34,840 nt of DNA from an uncultured Siphonobacter sp. (GTDB lineage: Bacteria > Bacteroidota > Bacteroidia > Cytophagales > Spirosomataceae), in assembly GCA_913774715.1 (NCBI GenBank), contig CAJYHS010000231.1, forward strand, positions 1 to 34,840, given 5' to 3'. Under the pieces are notes generated by a model that made no database searches, was not told the DNA's origin, and was given only the letters and a program-made list of their open reading frames with translations. Shown piece by piece: positions 24,936 through 33,313 of this stretch (positions are counted from its first letter, which is position 1; each line of letters opens with the position of its first letter). The translations under genes were made by a program, and so were the position numbers.

Positions 24936-26094
24936 AATAACTCATTTCTACAATCTTCTTCACATCCGAAGGCTTCAGGTCTCTGTGCTCTCCAATGCCC
25001 ATCCAGTTCCGTTGCGTAAACCGTTGCTCAATTTGTTCCGCTGTATTTTCGTATTGAGCCGTGTATTCTGACAACCTCGTTTGGATATTCAGCGAATGAA
25101 AAAATTCTTCAGTTTTCACAATGGCTTGTTCAGCTTTCTCTTCCGTCGTTCCAGTCGTGATATTCCAGACCCGTTCGCCGTATTGAGCGAGTTTCTCTTT
25201 TTTCCGTTCAAAGTTGTAACGATAATGGCTCGGGGCGACAACCGCCAGCGTACGGGCGTGATCAATGCCATACATAGCCGTTAGCTCGTGACCCATCGCA
25301 TGAACGGCCCAATCAGTAGGTACTCCTTTTTGAATCAGTCCGTTGAGAGCCATAGTGCAACTCCACATGAAGTCAGCCGCAGCCGAATAGTCCGCAGGAT
25401 TTTCCATTACCAAGGGAGCTACTTCCACTAACGTCTGCATAATACTTTCCGCAAAACGATCCTGCAAACGAGCATTAATCGGATAAGTCATGTATTGCTC
25501 CAGCACGTGCGTGAAGGCATCCGTAATACCATTAGCAATCTGGCGGGGGGGAATGGAATGAATAACCTGTGGATCGAGAATGGAGAAAACCGGAAACATG
25601 CCCGGTCCGCCAAAGGATAATTTTTCCTGTGTTTCAGCCCGACTAATCACGGATCCCGAGTTCATTTCAGAACCTGTAGCAGGCAAGGTTAATACACTGG
25701 CAAAAGGTAGGCCTTTTTCAAAACGAATACCTTTGGAGAGAATATCCCAAGGTTCATCTCCTTCGTATAAAGCCGCTGCGGACAGAAACTTGGCTCCGTC
25801 AATGACTGAGCCGCCACCCACGGCAAGAATAAAAGTAATGTTCTGATCTTTAATTACTTGAAGAGCCTTTAGCAGGACGGAGTACTCGGGGTTAGCGGGA
25901 ACACCGCCAAATTCAACTACTTCAAAACCGTTGAGTGCGGCAAGAACCTGCTCGTACACTCCATTTTTCTTGATGCTTCCTCCTCCGTGGAGAAGTAATA
26001 CTTTTGACTGAGCGGGTAATTCCGTGGACAATTTATTAATCTGTCCTTTTCCGAAAAGTATTTTAGTCGGATTCTTAAATTCAAAATTTAACAT
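24934..26094 (-). CDS. Iron-containing (group III) alcohol dehydrogenase, YqhD/Bdh-like
   Basis: NAD(P)H-dependent reductase of aldehydes to alcohols. The metal ligands of E. coli YqhD are matched in order and spacing: D192 and H196 (ITDAFTH), H265 (WAVHAMGHELTAM) and H279 (GIDHARTLA). Other family features: GGGSIKKNG (37-45) for pyridine nucleotide phosphate contact, as in NADPH-preferring YqhD, and GGGSVIDGAKF (93-103). LPATGSEMN is typical. The length of 386 is normal. It is cytoplasmic. The upstream gap contains a 131-bp inverted-repeat element. In related bacteria such enzymes often detoxify reactive aldehydes, but the substrate here is unknown. Confidence 0.92.
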   Translation of the reverse strand: MLNFEFKNPTKILFGKGQINKLSTELPAQSKVLLLHGGGSIKKNGVYEQVLAALNGFEVVEFGGVPANPEYSVLLKALQVIKDQNITFILAVGGGSVIDGAKFLSAAALYEGDEPWDILSKGIRFEKGLPFASVLTLPATGSEMNSGSVISRAETQEKLSFGGPGMFPVFSILDPQVIHSIPPRQIANGITDAFTHVLEQYMTYPINARLQDRFAESIMQTLVEVAPLVMENPADYSAAADFMWSCTMALNGLIQKGVPTDWAVHAMGHELTAMYGIDHARTLAVVAPSHYRYNFERKKEKLAQYGERVWNITTGTTEEKAEQAIVKTEEFFHSLNIQTRLSEYTAQYENTAEQIEQRFTQRNWMGIGEHRDLKPSDVKKIVEMSY

Positions 26095-26115
26095 AGTCTC
26101 TGAAGAGAAGTGTTG

Positions 26116-26246
26116 GGAGTTTTGGGTTTAAAGTCTTGAGCTTAGAGTTAATGATACGTACAACTTACCAGGTCTGTAATTGAGTAAACAGTAAGCTCTG
26201 GAATAGAAGTAACTCTAAACTTAAGACTCTAAAGGTTTTAAACTCC
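26116..26246. repeat. MITE-like element: 35-37 nt inverted arms around a 59-nt centre
   Basis: The left arm (26116-26150) and the right arm (26210-26246) are imperfect reverse complements: the outer seven bases GGAGTTT match, and over the inner 24 bases 21 match, ending GAGTTA/TAACTC. Total 131 bp, AT-rich. It carries no open frame. It could be a non-autonomous mobile element, or a long hairpin in the 5' leader of the dehydrogenase gene. Confidence 0.55.
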
Positions 26247-26258
26247 GCCCACAAAAAG

Positions 26259-26282
26259 AAAGTGCCCCCGAAGAGGCACTTT
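26259..26282 (-). terminator. Terminator of the GH76 gene
   Basis: AAAGTGCC (26259-26266) and GGCACTTT (26275-26282). On the - strand it is followed by CTTTTTGT. Confidence 0.8.
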
Positions 26283-26308
26283 AGTACTAATGGACTCAAA
26301 ATCAGCTA

Positions 26309-27373
26309 TTAAATTTTTCCTTTAAGGGCTTCTAGCCGGGCATACATTTCTAACATCGCAGCCTGATCAATCAATGATTTCCATTTGCGGGGACCGATCA
26401 ACTGTTGCTGATCTTTCTCTTCTTTCCAAATCCGCTCCGCGTCTCTGGCGAATAATCGGAGGTATTGCGGATCCTTATCTACTTCAAAAAGCTCAATATA
26501 ACCCCGCAGCAAAACGACATTGAACCAGTAGTTTTCAGGAAATCGGTTGTTTCGATAGAAATGCTTTTTCGCTGCTTCCGCCACGCGTTTCGCTTCTTTC
26601 AGATAAGATTTTTCCTTGGTTAACTGATACAACAGCACACTGGACTGAAGCATCGTTCCGGTGTTGTACGTATAAATAGCCGAGTCAATTTTCATGCAGG
26701 GTAATTTCACCGCATCGTAATACACTCCAGAAGGAGCCTGTAATTGCTTATTCGTCCAACGGTATAAGTCGAGAGCCGTCTGGAGATCTTTCGGGTTTTT
26801 CTTGAGCTTGTATAATTGCAAGGCGATCAAAATCCCAGGGCCGTTCGAGCAGGTATTTTTAGTCGTCTTGTCATCCTCTTTCCAGTAAATGCCACCGCCG
26901 GCTTGCTGATCATAACCCGTTAGCATAAACTTGTAGATGAGCTCTGCCGTGTCAAGGTAAGAAGGTTGCTTGGTTCGCTCATAGGCATCCAGACAGGCAA
27001 TGGCAATCCACTGATTATCATCGTAGAAACGCGTATCTGTCATTTCCTTTTTTACGTAAGCCTGATAACCCGGAGCCGGAGGGTTAGGATTATAATACTG
27101 CTGAATAGTCTGAAGAACCGGCTTCAGGTAAGAAGCCTTCGGTTCGAGCACTTCCATTTCGTTAGCTGCCTGAACCAGAGCACACAGGGGCCATAAATAA
27201 GAGTGGGGTTTTTCGTTGTGAGCCGCATCATTGGTTTCTTTATATAAACCCGTAGTGGGCTCATAAAAGACACTCTGGATGTTCCGGTGAATTTGATGCA
27301 ATCGCTCCGGTTGAGCCCAGCCGGGTACACTAAACAGCACAAATGTGCTGAGCAGAAGGGCAGATGTTTTCAT
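26309..27373 (-). CDS. Secreted glycoside hydrolase family 76 protein (alpha-1,6-mannanase-like)
   Basis: GH76 enzymes cut alpha-1,6-mannan backbones, for example of fungal cell walls. Start at 27373 gives the signal peptide MKTSALLLSTFVLFSVPGWAQ, cleaved near WAQ; an ATG at 27421 would add 16 non-signal-like residues. Length 354. The catalytic Asp pair is visible as D118-D119 in FYDDNQWIA, the GH76 signature. GGGIYWKED and an (alpha/alpha)6-barrel-like pattern of Trp/Tyr-rich helices (CLDAYERTKQ, YTYNTGTMLQSSVLLYQL) support the fold. No SusC/SusD pair accompanies it. It lies 81 nt downstream of the ModE-like gene on the same strand, so co-transcription is possible, and it ends at its own terminator. 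Confidence 0.87.
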   Translation of the reverse strand: MKTSALLLSTFVLFSVPGWAQPERLHQIHRNIQSVFYEPTTGLYKETNDAAHNEKPHSYLWPLCALVQAANEMEVLEPKASYLKPVLQTIQQYYNPNPPAPGYQAYVKKEMTDTRFYDDNQWIAIACLDAYERTKQPSYLDTAELIYKFMLTGYDQQAGGGIYWKEDDKTTKNTCSNGPGILIALQLYKLKKNPKDLQTALDLYRWTNKQLQAPSGVYYDAVKLPCMKIDSAIYTYNTGTMLQSSVLLYQLTKEKSYLKEAKRVAEAAKKHFYRNNRFPENYWFNVVLLRGYIELFEVDKDPQYLRLFARDAERIWKEEKDQQQLIGPRKWKSLIDQAAMLEMYARLEALKGKI

Positions 27374-27454
27374 GAAACGTAAGGATAGAGGAATGGTAAT
27401 GGTTCTTCTATACATAGTCATTCATTCAGACCCAGAACTCTATTGGTAACGAAT

Positions 27455-27790
27455 TTATTCTAACTCCATCTTTACCGATTCCTGTTCCATGAATTCCTGA
27501 AAGCGTTGCTGTAATCCAGTGTATTTAACAATCCAGCGTTTCCCTTCTTCGGTCAAAACAGCACCGCCGCCGCGTTCGCCGCCTGTCTGGGTGCTCACAA
27601 TAGGGGAATTAGCCTGACTATTAAGTGACTGAATCAAATCCCAGGCTCGTTTATAGGACATACCCATCTGTTTTGCCGCTGCAGAAATAGAGCCGGTTTG
27701 TTCGATTCGTTGCAGTAATTCCAACCTCCCAATCCCCATAAAGCGTTCTTCTGCTTCAATCCAGATTCGCCCGTTTATCTTAAATTTCAT
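27455..27790 (-). CDS. ModE-like winged-helix regulator without molybdate-binding domain
   Basis: A DNA-binding protein related to the N-terminal domain of the molybdate-responsive regulator ModE. The 111 residues include RLELLQRIEQTGSISAAAKQ followed by MGMSYKRAWDLIQSLN, the ModE/LysR-type helix-turn-helix, and TQTGGERGGGAVLTEEG, the wing with conserved GGxxGGGAxLT. The C-terminal MopI/TOBE domains that bind molybdate in E. coli ModE are absent, so it may not sense molybdate itself. No mod or moa genes are in the window. It has a -7 box 25 nt upstream and is divergent from the signalling operon. Targets are unknown; the GH76 gene 81 nt downstream may be co-transcribed. Confidence 0.86.
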   Translation of the reverse strand: MKFKINGRIWIEAEERFMGIGRLELLQRIEQTGSISAAAKQMGMSYKRAWDLIQSLNSQANSPIVSTQTGGERGGGAVLTEEGKRWIVKYTGLQQRFQEFMEQESVKMELE

Positions 27791-27814
27791 AACAGTCTAT
27801 TAAAATACGAAGTA

Positions 27815-27822
27815 CAAAAGTA
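27815..27822 (-). promoter_or_regulatory. -7 promoter box for the ModE-like gene
   Basis: The - strand reads TACTTTTG, an exact TAnnTTTG match, ending 24 nt before the ATG. No clear -33 element. Confidence 0.5.
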
Positions 27823-27915
27823 AAGAGGTGACTAGATTAACAGAAGTTTATATGAAGTAACTACTAATGGAAAGCTTATTGTTTCTGGTTTATTTCATGA
27901 ATAGAAATATCCAGG

Positions 27916-27980
27916 TTTGATGAAGGCATCAAAACGCGAACAACGGCGAATGGAAAATGGAGTCTTTCAAAGCTTTGAAA
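27916..27980. promoter_or_regulatory. Two palindromes in the divergent region before the signalling operon
   Basis: TTTGATG-AAGG-CATCAAA (27916-27933) and the perfect 16-bp palindrome TTTCAAAGCTTTGAAA (27965-27980) lie between the ModE-like gene and the REC-PAS-kinase gene. Each could be an operator half-site pair for a dimeric regulator. Confidence 0.4.
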
Positions 27981-28071
27981 TTCCTGTCTAATTTTAAACA
28001 AGATTGCAAAAATCAGGGTTACAACTTTGTTTGAAAGTACTCTATTGTTTTGAAAAAAAGTTTCTTCCGAT

Positions 28072-29652
28072 ATGATTCTTATAGTGGATGACAGACCTGA
28101 GAATATTCTTCCGTTGAAGAAAATTCTTGAGCAGCATCAATTTTCTGTCGATACCGCAGAATCTGGCGAAGAGGCTCTGAAGAAAGTTCTTGCCAATAAT
28201 TACTCGGTTATTATTCTGGATGTACAGATGCCCGGTATGGATGGTTTCGAAGTAGCCCATTTCATAGGTGGTTACAGTAAAGCAAAAGATACCTCCATCA
28301 TTTTCCTGTCGGCCGTAAACAAAGAAAAAGAATTTATTACCAAAGGATATACTTCAGGTGGAATTGACTACCTAACCAAGCCCGTCGATCCCGATATTTT
28401 ATTACTGAAAGTCAAAATTCTAAATCGTTTATACGAGCAACAGCAGGAATTACGAGCTACGCAGGAATCTCTGCTGAAGGAAATTGAAGTTCGGAAAGAA
28501 GCGGAAGAAAAGCTGGCCAAGGGTATGCAGGAGTTACGCTCCATTGTTGAATCATTGCCGCAAATGGCCTTTACTATCGCAGCTGGAGGTCGAATTGAAT
28601 ACGTTAACAAACATTGGTATCGGTATTCAAAGCAACTGGACAAATTTCCGGAAACCCACCCCGATGATAGCATTTGTCTGGAATGGGACACTTATTTGAA
28701 GCAGGGAATTGAATATATCAAAGAAACCCGATTAAAGGAACTGGCTACGGGCGACTATCGTCATCATTTACTCCGCATAACACCCATTAAGTTTGAAGAT
28801 GTAACCCTGCGATGGGTAGGGACGTTTACGGATATTCATCAGCAAAAAATCAATGCGGAAGTTCTGGAACAGAAAGTAGAGCAGCGAACCAAAGAGCTAT
28901 CTGATAAGAACGTAGAGTTGGAGCGAACCAATCATGAATTGCAGCAATTTGCCTGGGTTGTATCGCATGACCTAAAAGAACCTCTGCGGAAGATTCAGAT
29001 ATTTAACGGAGTTATTAAGGAGAAATATTTAAAAGATAACGAAGAAGCTACCTCTTATTTAGAGCGATCCATACAGTCGTCAGCTCGGATGTCTAGGTTG
29101 ATTAGTGATGTGCTTGAATACTCAAGACTTTCGAATAATACGGCATTTCAGGAAACAAATTTAAATGAGATACTGAATGAGTTAATATTAGATTTTGATG
29201 ATCTAATACTGAAGAAGAACGCTAGTATCTCTATTGATCCATTACCTGTTATTTCTACGATGCCAAGTAGAATCAGACAGGTTTTTCAGAATCTTATTAG
29301 TAATGCGTTAAAATTTTCTCGACCCGATACTATTCCAGAAATCCGTATTACGGGAGAGTTAGTAGCAGATAAAACGATTGATAGCCCGGCTAAAGTAGAT
29401 GGTGCTTATTGTCGAATTATTGTTCAGGATAATGGTATCGGATTTGATGAAAAATTCCTGAATCGTATTTTTATTATTTTTCAGCGACTAAATGACCAAA
29501 GCAGTTACGAAGGTACAGGTATTGGTTTGGCCATTGCTAAGAAAAACATAGATACCCACAATGGAATTATATCGGCCAGAAGCCAGACAGGCGTAGGAAC
29601 AAGCTTTATTATTGTCCTGCCCGTACATCAAACTAATAACGTATCGAAGTAA
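28072..29652 (+). CDS. REC-PAS-histidine kinase (soluble hybrid with N-terminal receiver)
   Basis: A cytoplasmic sensor kinase carrying its receiver at the N-terminus. Domains: REC 1-118 with D6/D7, phospho-acceptor D50 (ILDVQMPGMDG) and K103 (TKPVD); coiled coil 120-155; PAS-like region about 155-260 (ESLPQMAFTI...TDIHQQK); coiled coil 262-292; HisKA with H299 (VVSHDLKEPL); and HATPase with N411 (NLISNALKFS), DNGIGF (453-458) and GTGIGLAIAK. No membrane helix is seen, so it probably receives phosphate or a cytosolic signal. It is the first gene of the operon; the next starts 16 nt after its stop. Its autophosphorylation could be gated by REC phosphorylation from the neighbouring hybrid kinase (inference). 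Confidence 0.93.
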   Translation: MILIVDDRPENILPLKKILEQHQFSVDTAESGEEALKKVLANNYSVIILDVQMPGMDGFEVAHFIGGYSKAKDTSIIFLSAVNKEKEFITKGYTSGGIDYLTKPVDPDILLLKVKILNRLYEQQQELRATQESLLKEIEVRKEAEEKLAKGMQELRSIVESLPQMAFTIAAGGRIEYVNKHWYRYSKQLDKFPETHPDDSICLEWDTYLKQGIEYIKETRLKELATGDYRHHLLRITPIKFEDVTLRWVGTFTDIHQQKINAEVLEQKVEQRTKELSDKNVELERTNHELQQFAWVVSHDLKEPLRKIQIFNGVIKEKYLKDNEEATSYLERSIQSSARMSRLISDVLEYSRLSNNTAFQETNLNEILNELILDFDDLILKKNASISIDPLPVISTMPSRIRQVFQNLISNALKFSRPDTIPEIRITGELVADKTIDSPAKVDGAYCRIIVQDNGIGFDEKFLNRIFIIFQRLNDQSSYEGTGIGLAIAKKNIDTHNGIISARSQTGVGTSFIIVLPVHQTNNVSK

Positions 29653-29668
29653 GAATTTTACAGTCACC

Positions 29669-32600
29669 ATGCCTAAAGCTCATTATTCAGTAATAAAGCA
29701 GTTACAGGTCGTATTCTCAATATCTGTAATTTTATTAATTATAAGCCTAGTTGCTTCATTTTATAGTACACAACGACTGATTGCCAACTCTCAATTGGTT
29801 AATCATACGAATGAGGTATTGCTTGAGTCGGAAAATATTATCTCGCATTTAAAAGACGCCGAGACTGGTCAGAGAGGGTATTTAATTACCCTTGATACTG
29901 ATTTTTTACAGCCTTATACTGGAGCATACGATAAGACTAATCGCAGCTTAAATCATCTAAAAAATTTAACGATTGATAATGAAATTCAGCAGAAAAATCT
30001 GAATGAAATTAAGCGTTTGTATGATGCTAAGTTCAATCAGATGCAGCTTATTATTAATCTGGTTCGAAAAAGAGGAATAGCGGTAAGTCGGGATACGGCC
30101 CGACAAAATGATGAGATGATAAAAGGAAAGAAGATTATGGATAATCTTCGAATTGTCATTGAACAAGTAAAAAAAGAAGAAAATAATATTCTTCAAAGCC
30201 GCCTAGAACAACAAAGCTTTTATATTACCTATACTCCTGTTGTTTTAGCTATTGCAGCCATCTTTTCCATCCTGATCACGGGTTTTTCTTACACAAGAAT
30301 AAAAAAGGAATTAGATAGTAAGTTAAAACAGCAAATAGAAAGAGAAGCAGCCTACGAAGAAGCCAATCGCCGCATTTCTGTAATGGAAGGTATTACGGAT
30401 AAAATTGCTCAGGGAGATTATACCGCCCGGAGTCAGGATATACAAGATGACGAATTAGGCCGAATTGGAAGAGCTCTTAATTTAATGGTTGAATCTCTGG
30501 AAACGAGCTTTAATGATTTAGAACGTAGAAACTGGCTTCAGACGGGTTCTGCTGAAATAAACAATGCCATTAATGGCGAACGTAACGCCAGAAAGTTAGC
30601 TTCTAATTTGATAGAAACGCTGACCCATTTTCTGGGTGCACCTGTAGGTACAGTCTATTTTATGGAGTCAGACCTGAGTTATAAACTAATCTCAAGTTAT
30701 GCCTCAAGCAATGCTCCTGAAGTAGTCCATATTGAGAAAGGATTGATTGGGCAGGCCATTAAGGAAAAGCAGATGATGATCATTAACGATCTGCCAGACC
30801 ATTACTTAATAGTAGAGTCAAGTTTGGGCCGTACGCCAATTGTTTCGCTGGTGATTGTGCCACTGGTATATGCAAACATGTGTATCGGTGTACTTGAGCT
30901 AGGCTTTTTACGAGCCCCCAGTGAATTAGACCTGGAGTTACTGAGAAGCAATATCGATGATATGGCAGTAGGCGTAAATGCAGCTCTGGATTATATTAAA
31001 CTTCAAAATTTTCTGGAGGAGACTCAATCTCAGGCGGAAGAGCTTCAGGCTCAGCACAACGAACTTGAGAATCTCAACGCTGAACTGGAAGCTCAGGCTC
31101 AGAAATTACAAGCTTCGGAAGAAGAGTTAAGAGTGCAGCAGGAAGAGTTACTTCAGTCTAATACAGAACTCGAAGAACGTAGCTTATTACTGGAAGAGAA
31201 GAATGAGGAAATTCAGAGAAAAGCGGAAGAACTAGAGATATCTACCCGTTATAAATCTGAGTTTTTAGCTAATATGTCCCATGAATTAAGGACACCTCTG
31301 AACTCAATTCTACTGTTGAGCCGACTATTGGCTGAGAATAATGAAGGAAATCTTACAAAAGATGAAATCGAGTATGCTCAAGTAATTAATAATTCAGGCA
31401 ATGGGTTATTAGGGTTAATTGATGAGATTCTAGACCTTTCAAAAATTGAAGCTGGCCAAATGAAGCTTGAGTTTTTGAATGTATCAACGAATGAGATTAC
31501 CGAAGAGTTAAAATCCCTATTTGCACCTTTAGCTAGAGAGAAGAAGCTTGATTTTAAAGTCGAAGTAGCGAATGATATTCCTACGTTCTTAGAAACCGAT
31601 CGTTTAAGGTTAGGACAAATTCTTAAAAATTTACTTTCTAACGCTATTAAGTTTACTGCTGAAGGTGAAGTATCTCTATCTATTAAAAAAGACACTAAAT
31701 ACGATAGCTCTTTATGCTTTATAGTAAAAGATACCGGGATTGGTATTCCTAAAGAAAAGCAGCATCTTATTTTTGAGGCATTCCAGCAAGCCGATGGATC
31801 TACTAAGCGTAAATACGGTGGAACAGGTTTAGGATTGTCGATCAGTAGAGAATTAGTAAAACTACTTGGAGGAGAATTGACCTTAACGAGTGAAGTAGAT
31901 CAGGGAAGTGAATTTGTCTTACATCTTCCTATATCTACTAAAAATAAAATAGAATTCACCGAATCAGTTACTCCGCAAATTGTAAAAGTTGATGAGGTTA
32001 AGCCTCCGGTGACTAAAGAAAAACCTTCCGCATTTTTAAGTACAATCATACCTGCTAATATTCCTGATGATCGTCAATCAATTAAGGAAGATGATAAAGT
32101 AATTCTGATTATTGAAGATGATACTGCTTTTGCTAAATCGTTGCTCGATTATTCACGACGACAAGGGTATAAGGGAATCGTTTCTGTTCGCGGTGACGAA
32201 GGTTTGAAATTAGCGAGCATTTATAAACCAGCGGGGATTTTATTGGATATTGAATTGCCTATCATGAGTGGATGGGAAGTAATGGATGCTCTGAAAGCCG
32301 ATCCCCAAACCAGGCCCATCCCCGTTCATATCATGTCTTCACATAAAATGAAGACAGAGAGCTTGTTGAAAGGAGCGGTTGATTTTGTGAATAAGCCTAT
32401 GGCTTTTGAACAAATGAAAGACGTGTTTGAGAAAATTGAATACGTACTGAATCGTAATGCTAAAAAGGTTTTAATCATTGAAGATAATCCTAAACATGCG
32501 AAAGCGTTAGCGTATTTCCTGGAGACTTTTAATATCAATTCTGAATTAAGAAGTGATGTTACTGAAGGTATTCAGGCCTTACGTCGGGAAGATATTGACT

Positions 32601-33274
32601 GCGTCATTCTGGATATGGGAATTCCGGATTCGAAAGCTTACGATATGCTTGAGCAGGCTCGGAAAGATCCTGATTTTGAAAGTTTACCGATTATTATTTT
32701 TACGGGCAAAAGCCTATCACTTTCGGAAGAACTACGAATTAAAAAATATGCGGATTCAATCATTGTAAAGACGGCCCATTCTTATCAGAGAATGCTGGAT
32801 GAGGTATCTCTATTTTTACATTTGGTAGAAGATAATAAACAGACCGAGAAAAAGGATGTTCGCTATAAGAAGCTTGGTGAATTAAGTCAGATATTAAAGG
32901 GTAAAAATGTTTTGGTTGCGGACGATGACATCCGGAATATTTTCTCTTTATCCAAAGCTCTGGAGAACTACCAAATGAACGTCATTACGGCTTTGGATGG
33001 TAAGGAAGCCCTCCAAAAGTTGGAAGAGAATTCGGAAATTGATATCGTTTTACTGGATATGATGATGCCTCAGATGGACGGCTATGAAACAGCCCGAAAA
33101 ATCCGGGAGAATTATGTGTGGAAAAACCTACCAGTGATAGCAGTGACGGCGAAAGCTATGACGGGAGATCGTGAAAAGTGTATTCAGGCGGGAGCTTCTG
33201 ATTATATCACCAAGCCGGTTGACGTTGATCAGTTATTGTCGCTGCTACGCGTGTGGCTGTATGAACGCTCGTAG
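29669..33274 (+). CDS. CHASE3-HAMP-GAF hybrid histidine kinase with three receiver domains
   Basis: 1201 residues from the ATG at 29669; an ATG at 29612 lies in the previous gene and is unlikely. Domains: TM1 about 14-35; CHASE3 periplasmic sensor about 36-188 (DAETGQRGYLIT); TM2 about 189-210; HAMP about 210-282; GAF about 310-440; a long Glu/Gln-rich coiled coil about 447-525; HisKA with H538 (NMSHELRTPLNS); HATPase with N658, DTGIGIP (688-694) and GGTGLGLS; REC1 810-926 (D860, LLDIELP); REC2 933-1053 (D982, ILDMGIPD, lacking the usual MDG); REC3 1079-1197 (D1130, LLDMMMPQMDGYE; TKPVD). It is the transmembrane sensor of the operon. The coiled coil before HisKA is the most plausible CheR/CheB substrate within the window, as no chemoreceptor is present. 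Confidence 0.94.
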   Translation: MPKAHYSVIKQLQVVFSISVILLIISLVASFYSTQRLIANSQLVNHTNEVLLESENIISHLKDAETGQRGYLITLDTDFLQPYTGAYDKTNRSLNHLKNLTIDNEIQQKNLNEIKRLYDAKFNQMQLIINLVRKRGIAVSRDTARQNDEMIKGKKIMDNLRIVIEQVKKEENNILQSRLEQQSFYITYTPVVLAIAAIFSILITGFSYTRIKKELDSKLKQQIEREAAYEEANRRISVMEGITDKIAQGDYTARSQDIQDDELGRIGRALNLMVESLETSFNDLERRNWLQTGSAEINNAINGERNARKLASNLIETLTHFLGAPVGTVYFMESDLSYKLISSYASSNAPEVVHIEKGLIGQAIKEKQMMIINDLPDHYLIVESSLGRTPIVSLVIVPLVYANMCIGVLELGFLRAPSELDLELLRSNIDDMAVGVNAALDYIKLQNFLEETQSQAEELQAQHNELENLNAELEAQAQKLQASEEELRVQQEELLQSNTELEERSLLLEEKNEEIQRKAEELEISTRYKSEFLANMSHELRTPLNSILLLSRLLAENNEGNLTKDEIEYAQVINNSGNGLLGLIDEILDLSKIEAGQMKLEFLNVSTNEITEELKSLFAPLAREKKLDFKVEVANDIPTFLETDRLRLGQILKNLLSNAIKFTAEGEVSLSIKKDTKYDSSLCFIVKDTGIGIPKEKQHLIFEAFQQADGSTKRKYGGTGLGLSISRELVKLLGGELTLTSEVDQGSEFVLHLPISTKNKIEFTESVTPQIVKVDEVKPPVTKEKPSAFLSTIIPANIPDDRQSIKEDDKVILIIEDDTAFAKSLLDYSRRQGYKGIVSVRGDEGLKLASIYKPAGILLDIELPIMSGWEVMDALKADPQTRPIPVHIMSSHKMKTESLLKGAVDFVNKPMAFEQMKDVFEKIEYVLNRNAKKVLIIEDNPKHAKALAYFLETFNINSELRSDVTEGIQALRREDIDCVILDMGIPDSKAYDMLEQARKDPDFESLPIIIFTGKSLSLSEELRIKKYADSIIVKTAHSYQRMLDEVSLFLHLVEDNKQTEKKDVRYKKLGELSQILKGKNVLVADDDIRNIFSLSKALENYQMNVITALDGKEALQKLEENSEIDIVLLDMMMPQMDGYETARKIRENYVWKNLPVIAVTAKAMTGDREKCIQAGASDYITKPVDVDQLLSLLRVWLYERS

Positions 33275-33313
33275 TGGTAAACCACCTAAACATCTGTTGA
33301 AACTTATCAGTAA

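Noticed and set aside
29612-29668. Upstream ATG of the hybrid kinase
   Set aside because: It overlaps the preceding kinase gene; the ATG at 29669 starts just before the first membrane helix.
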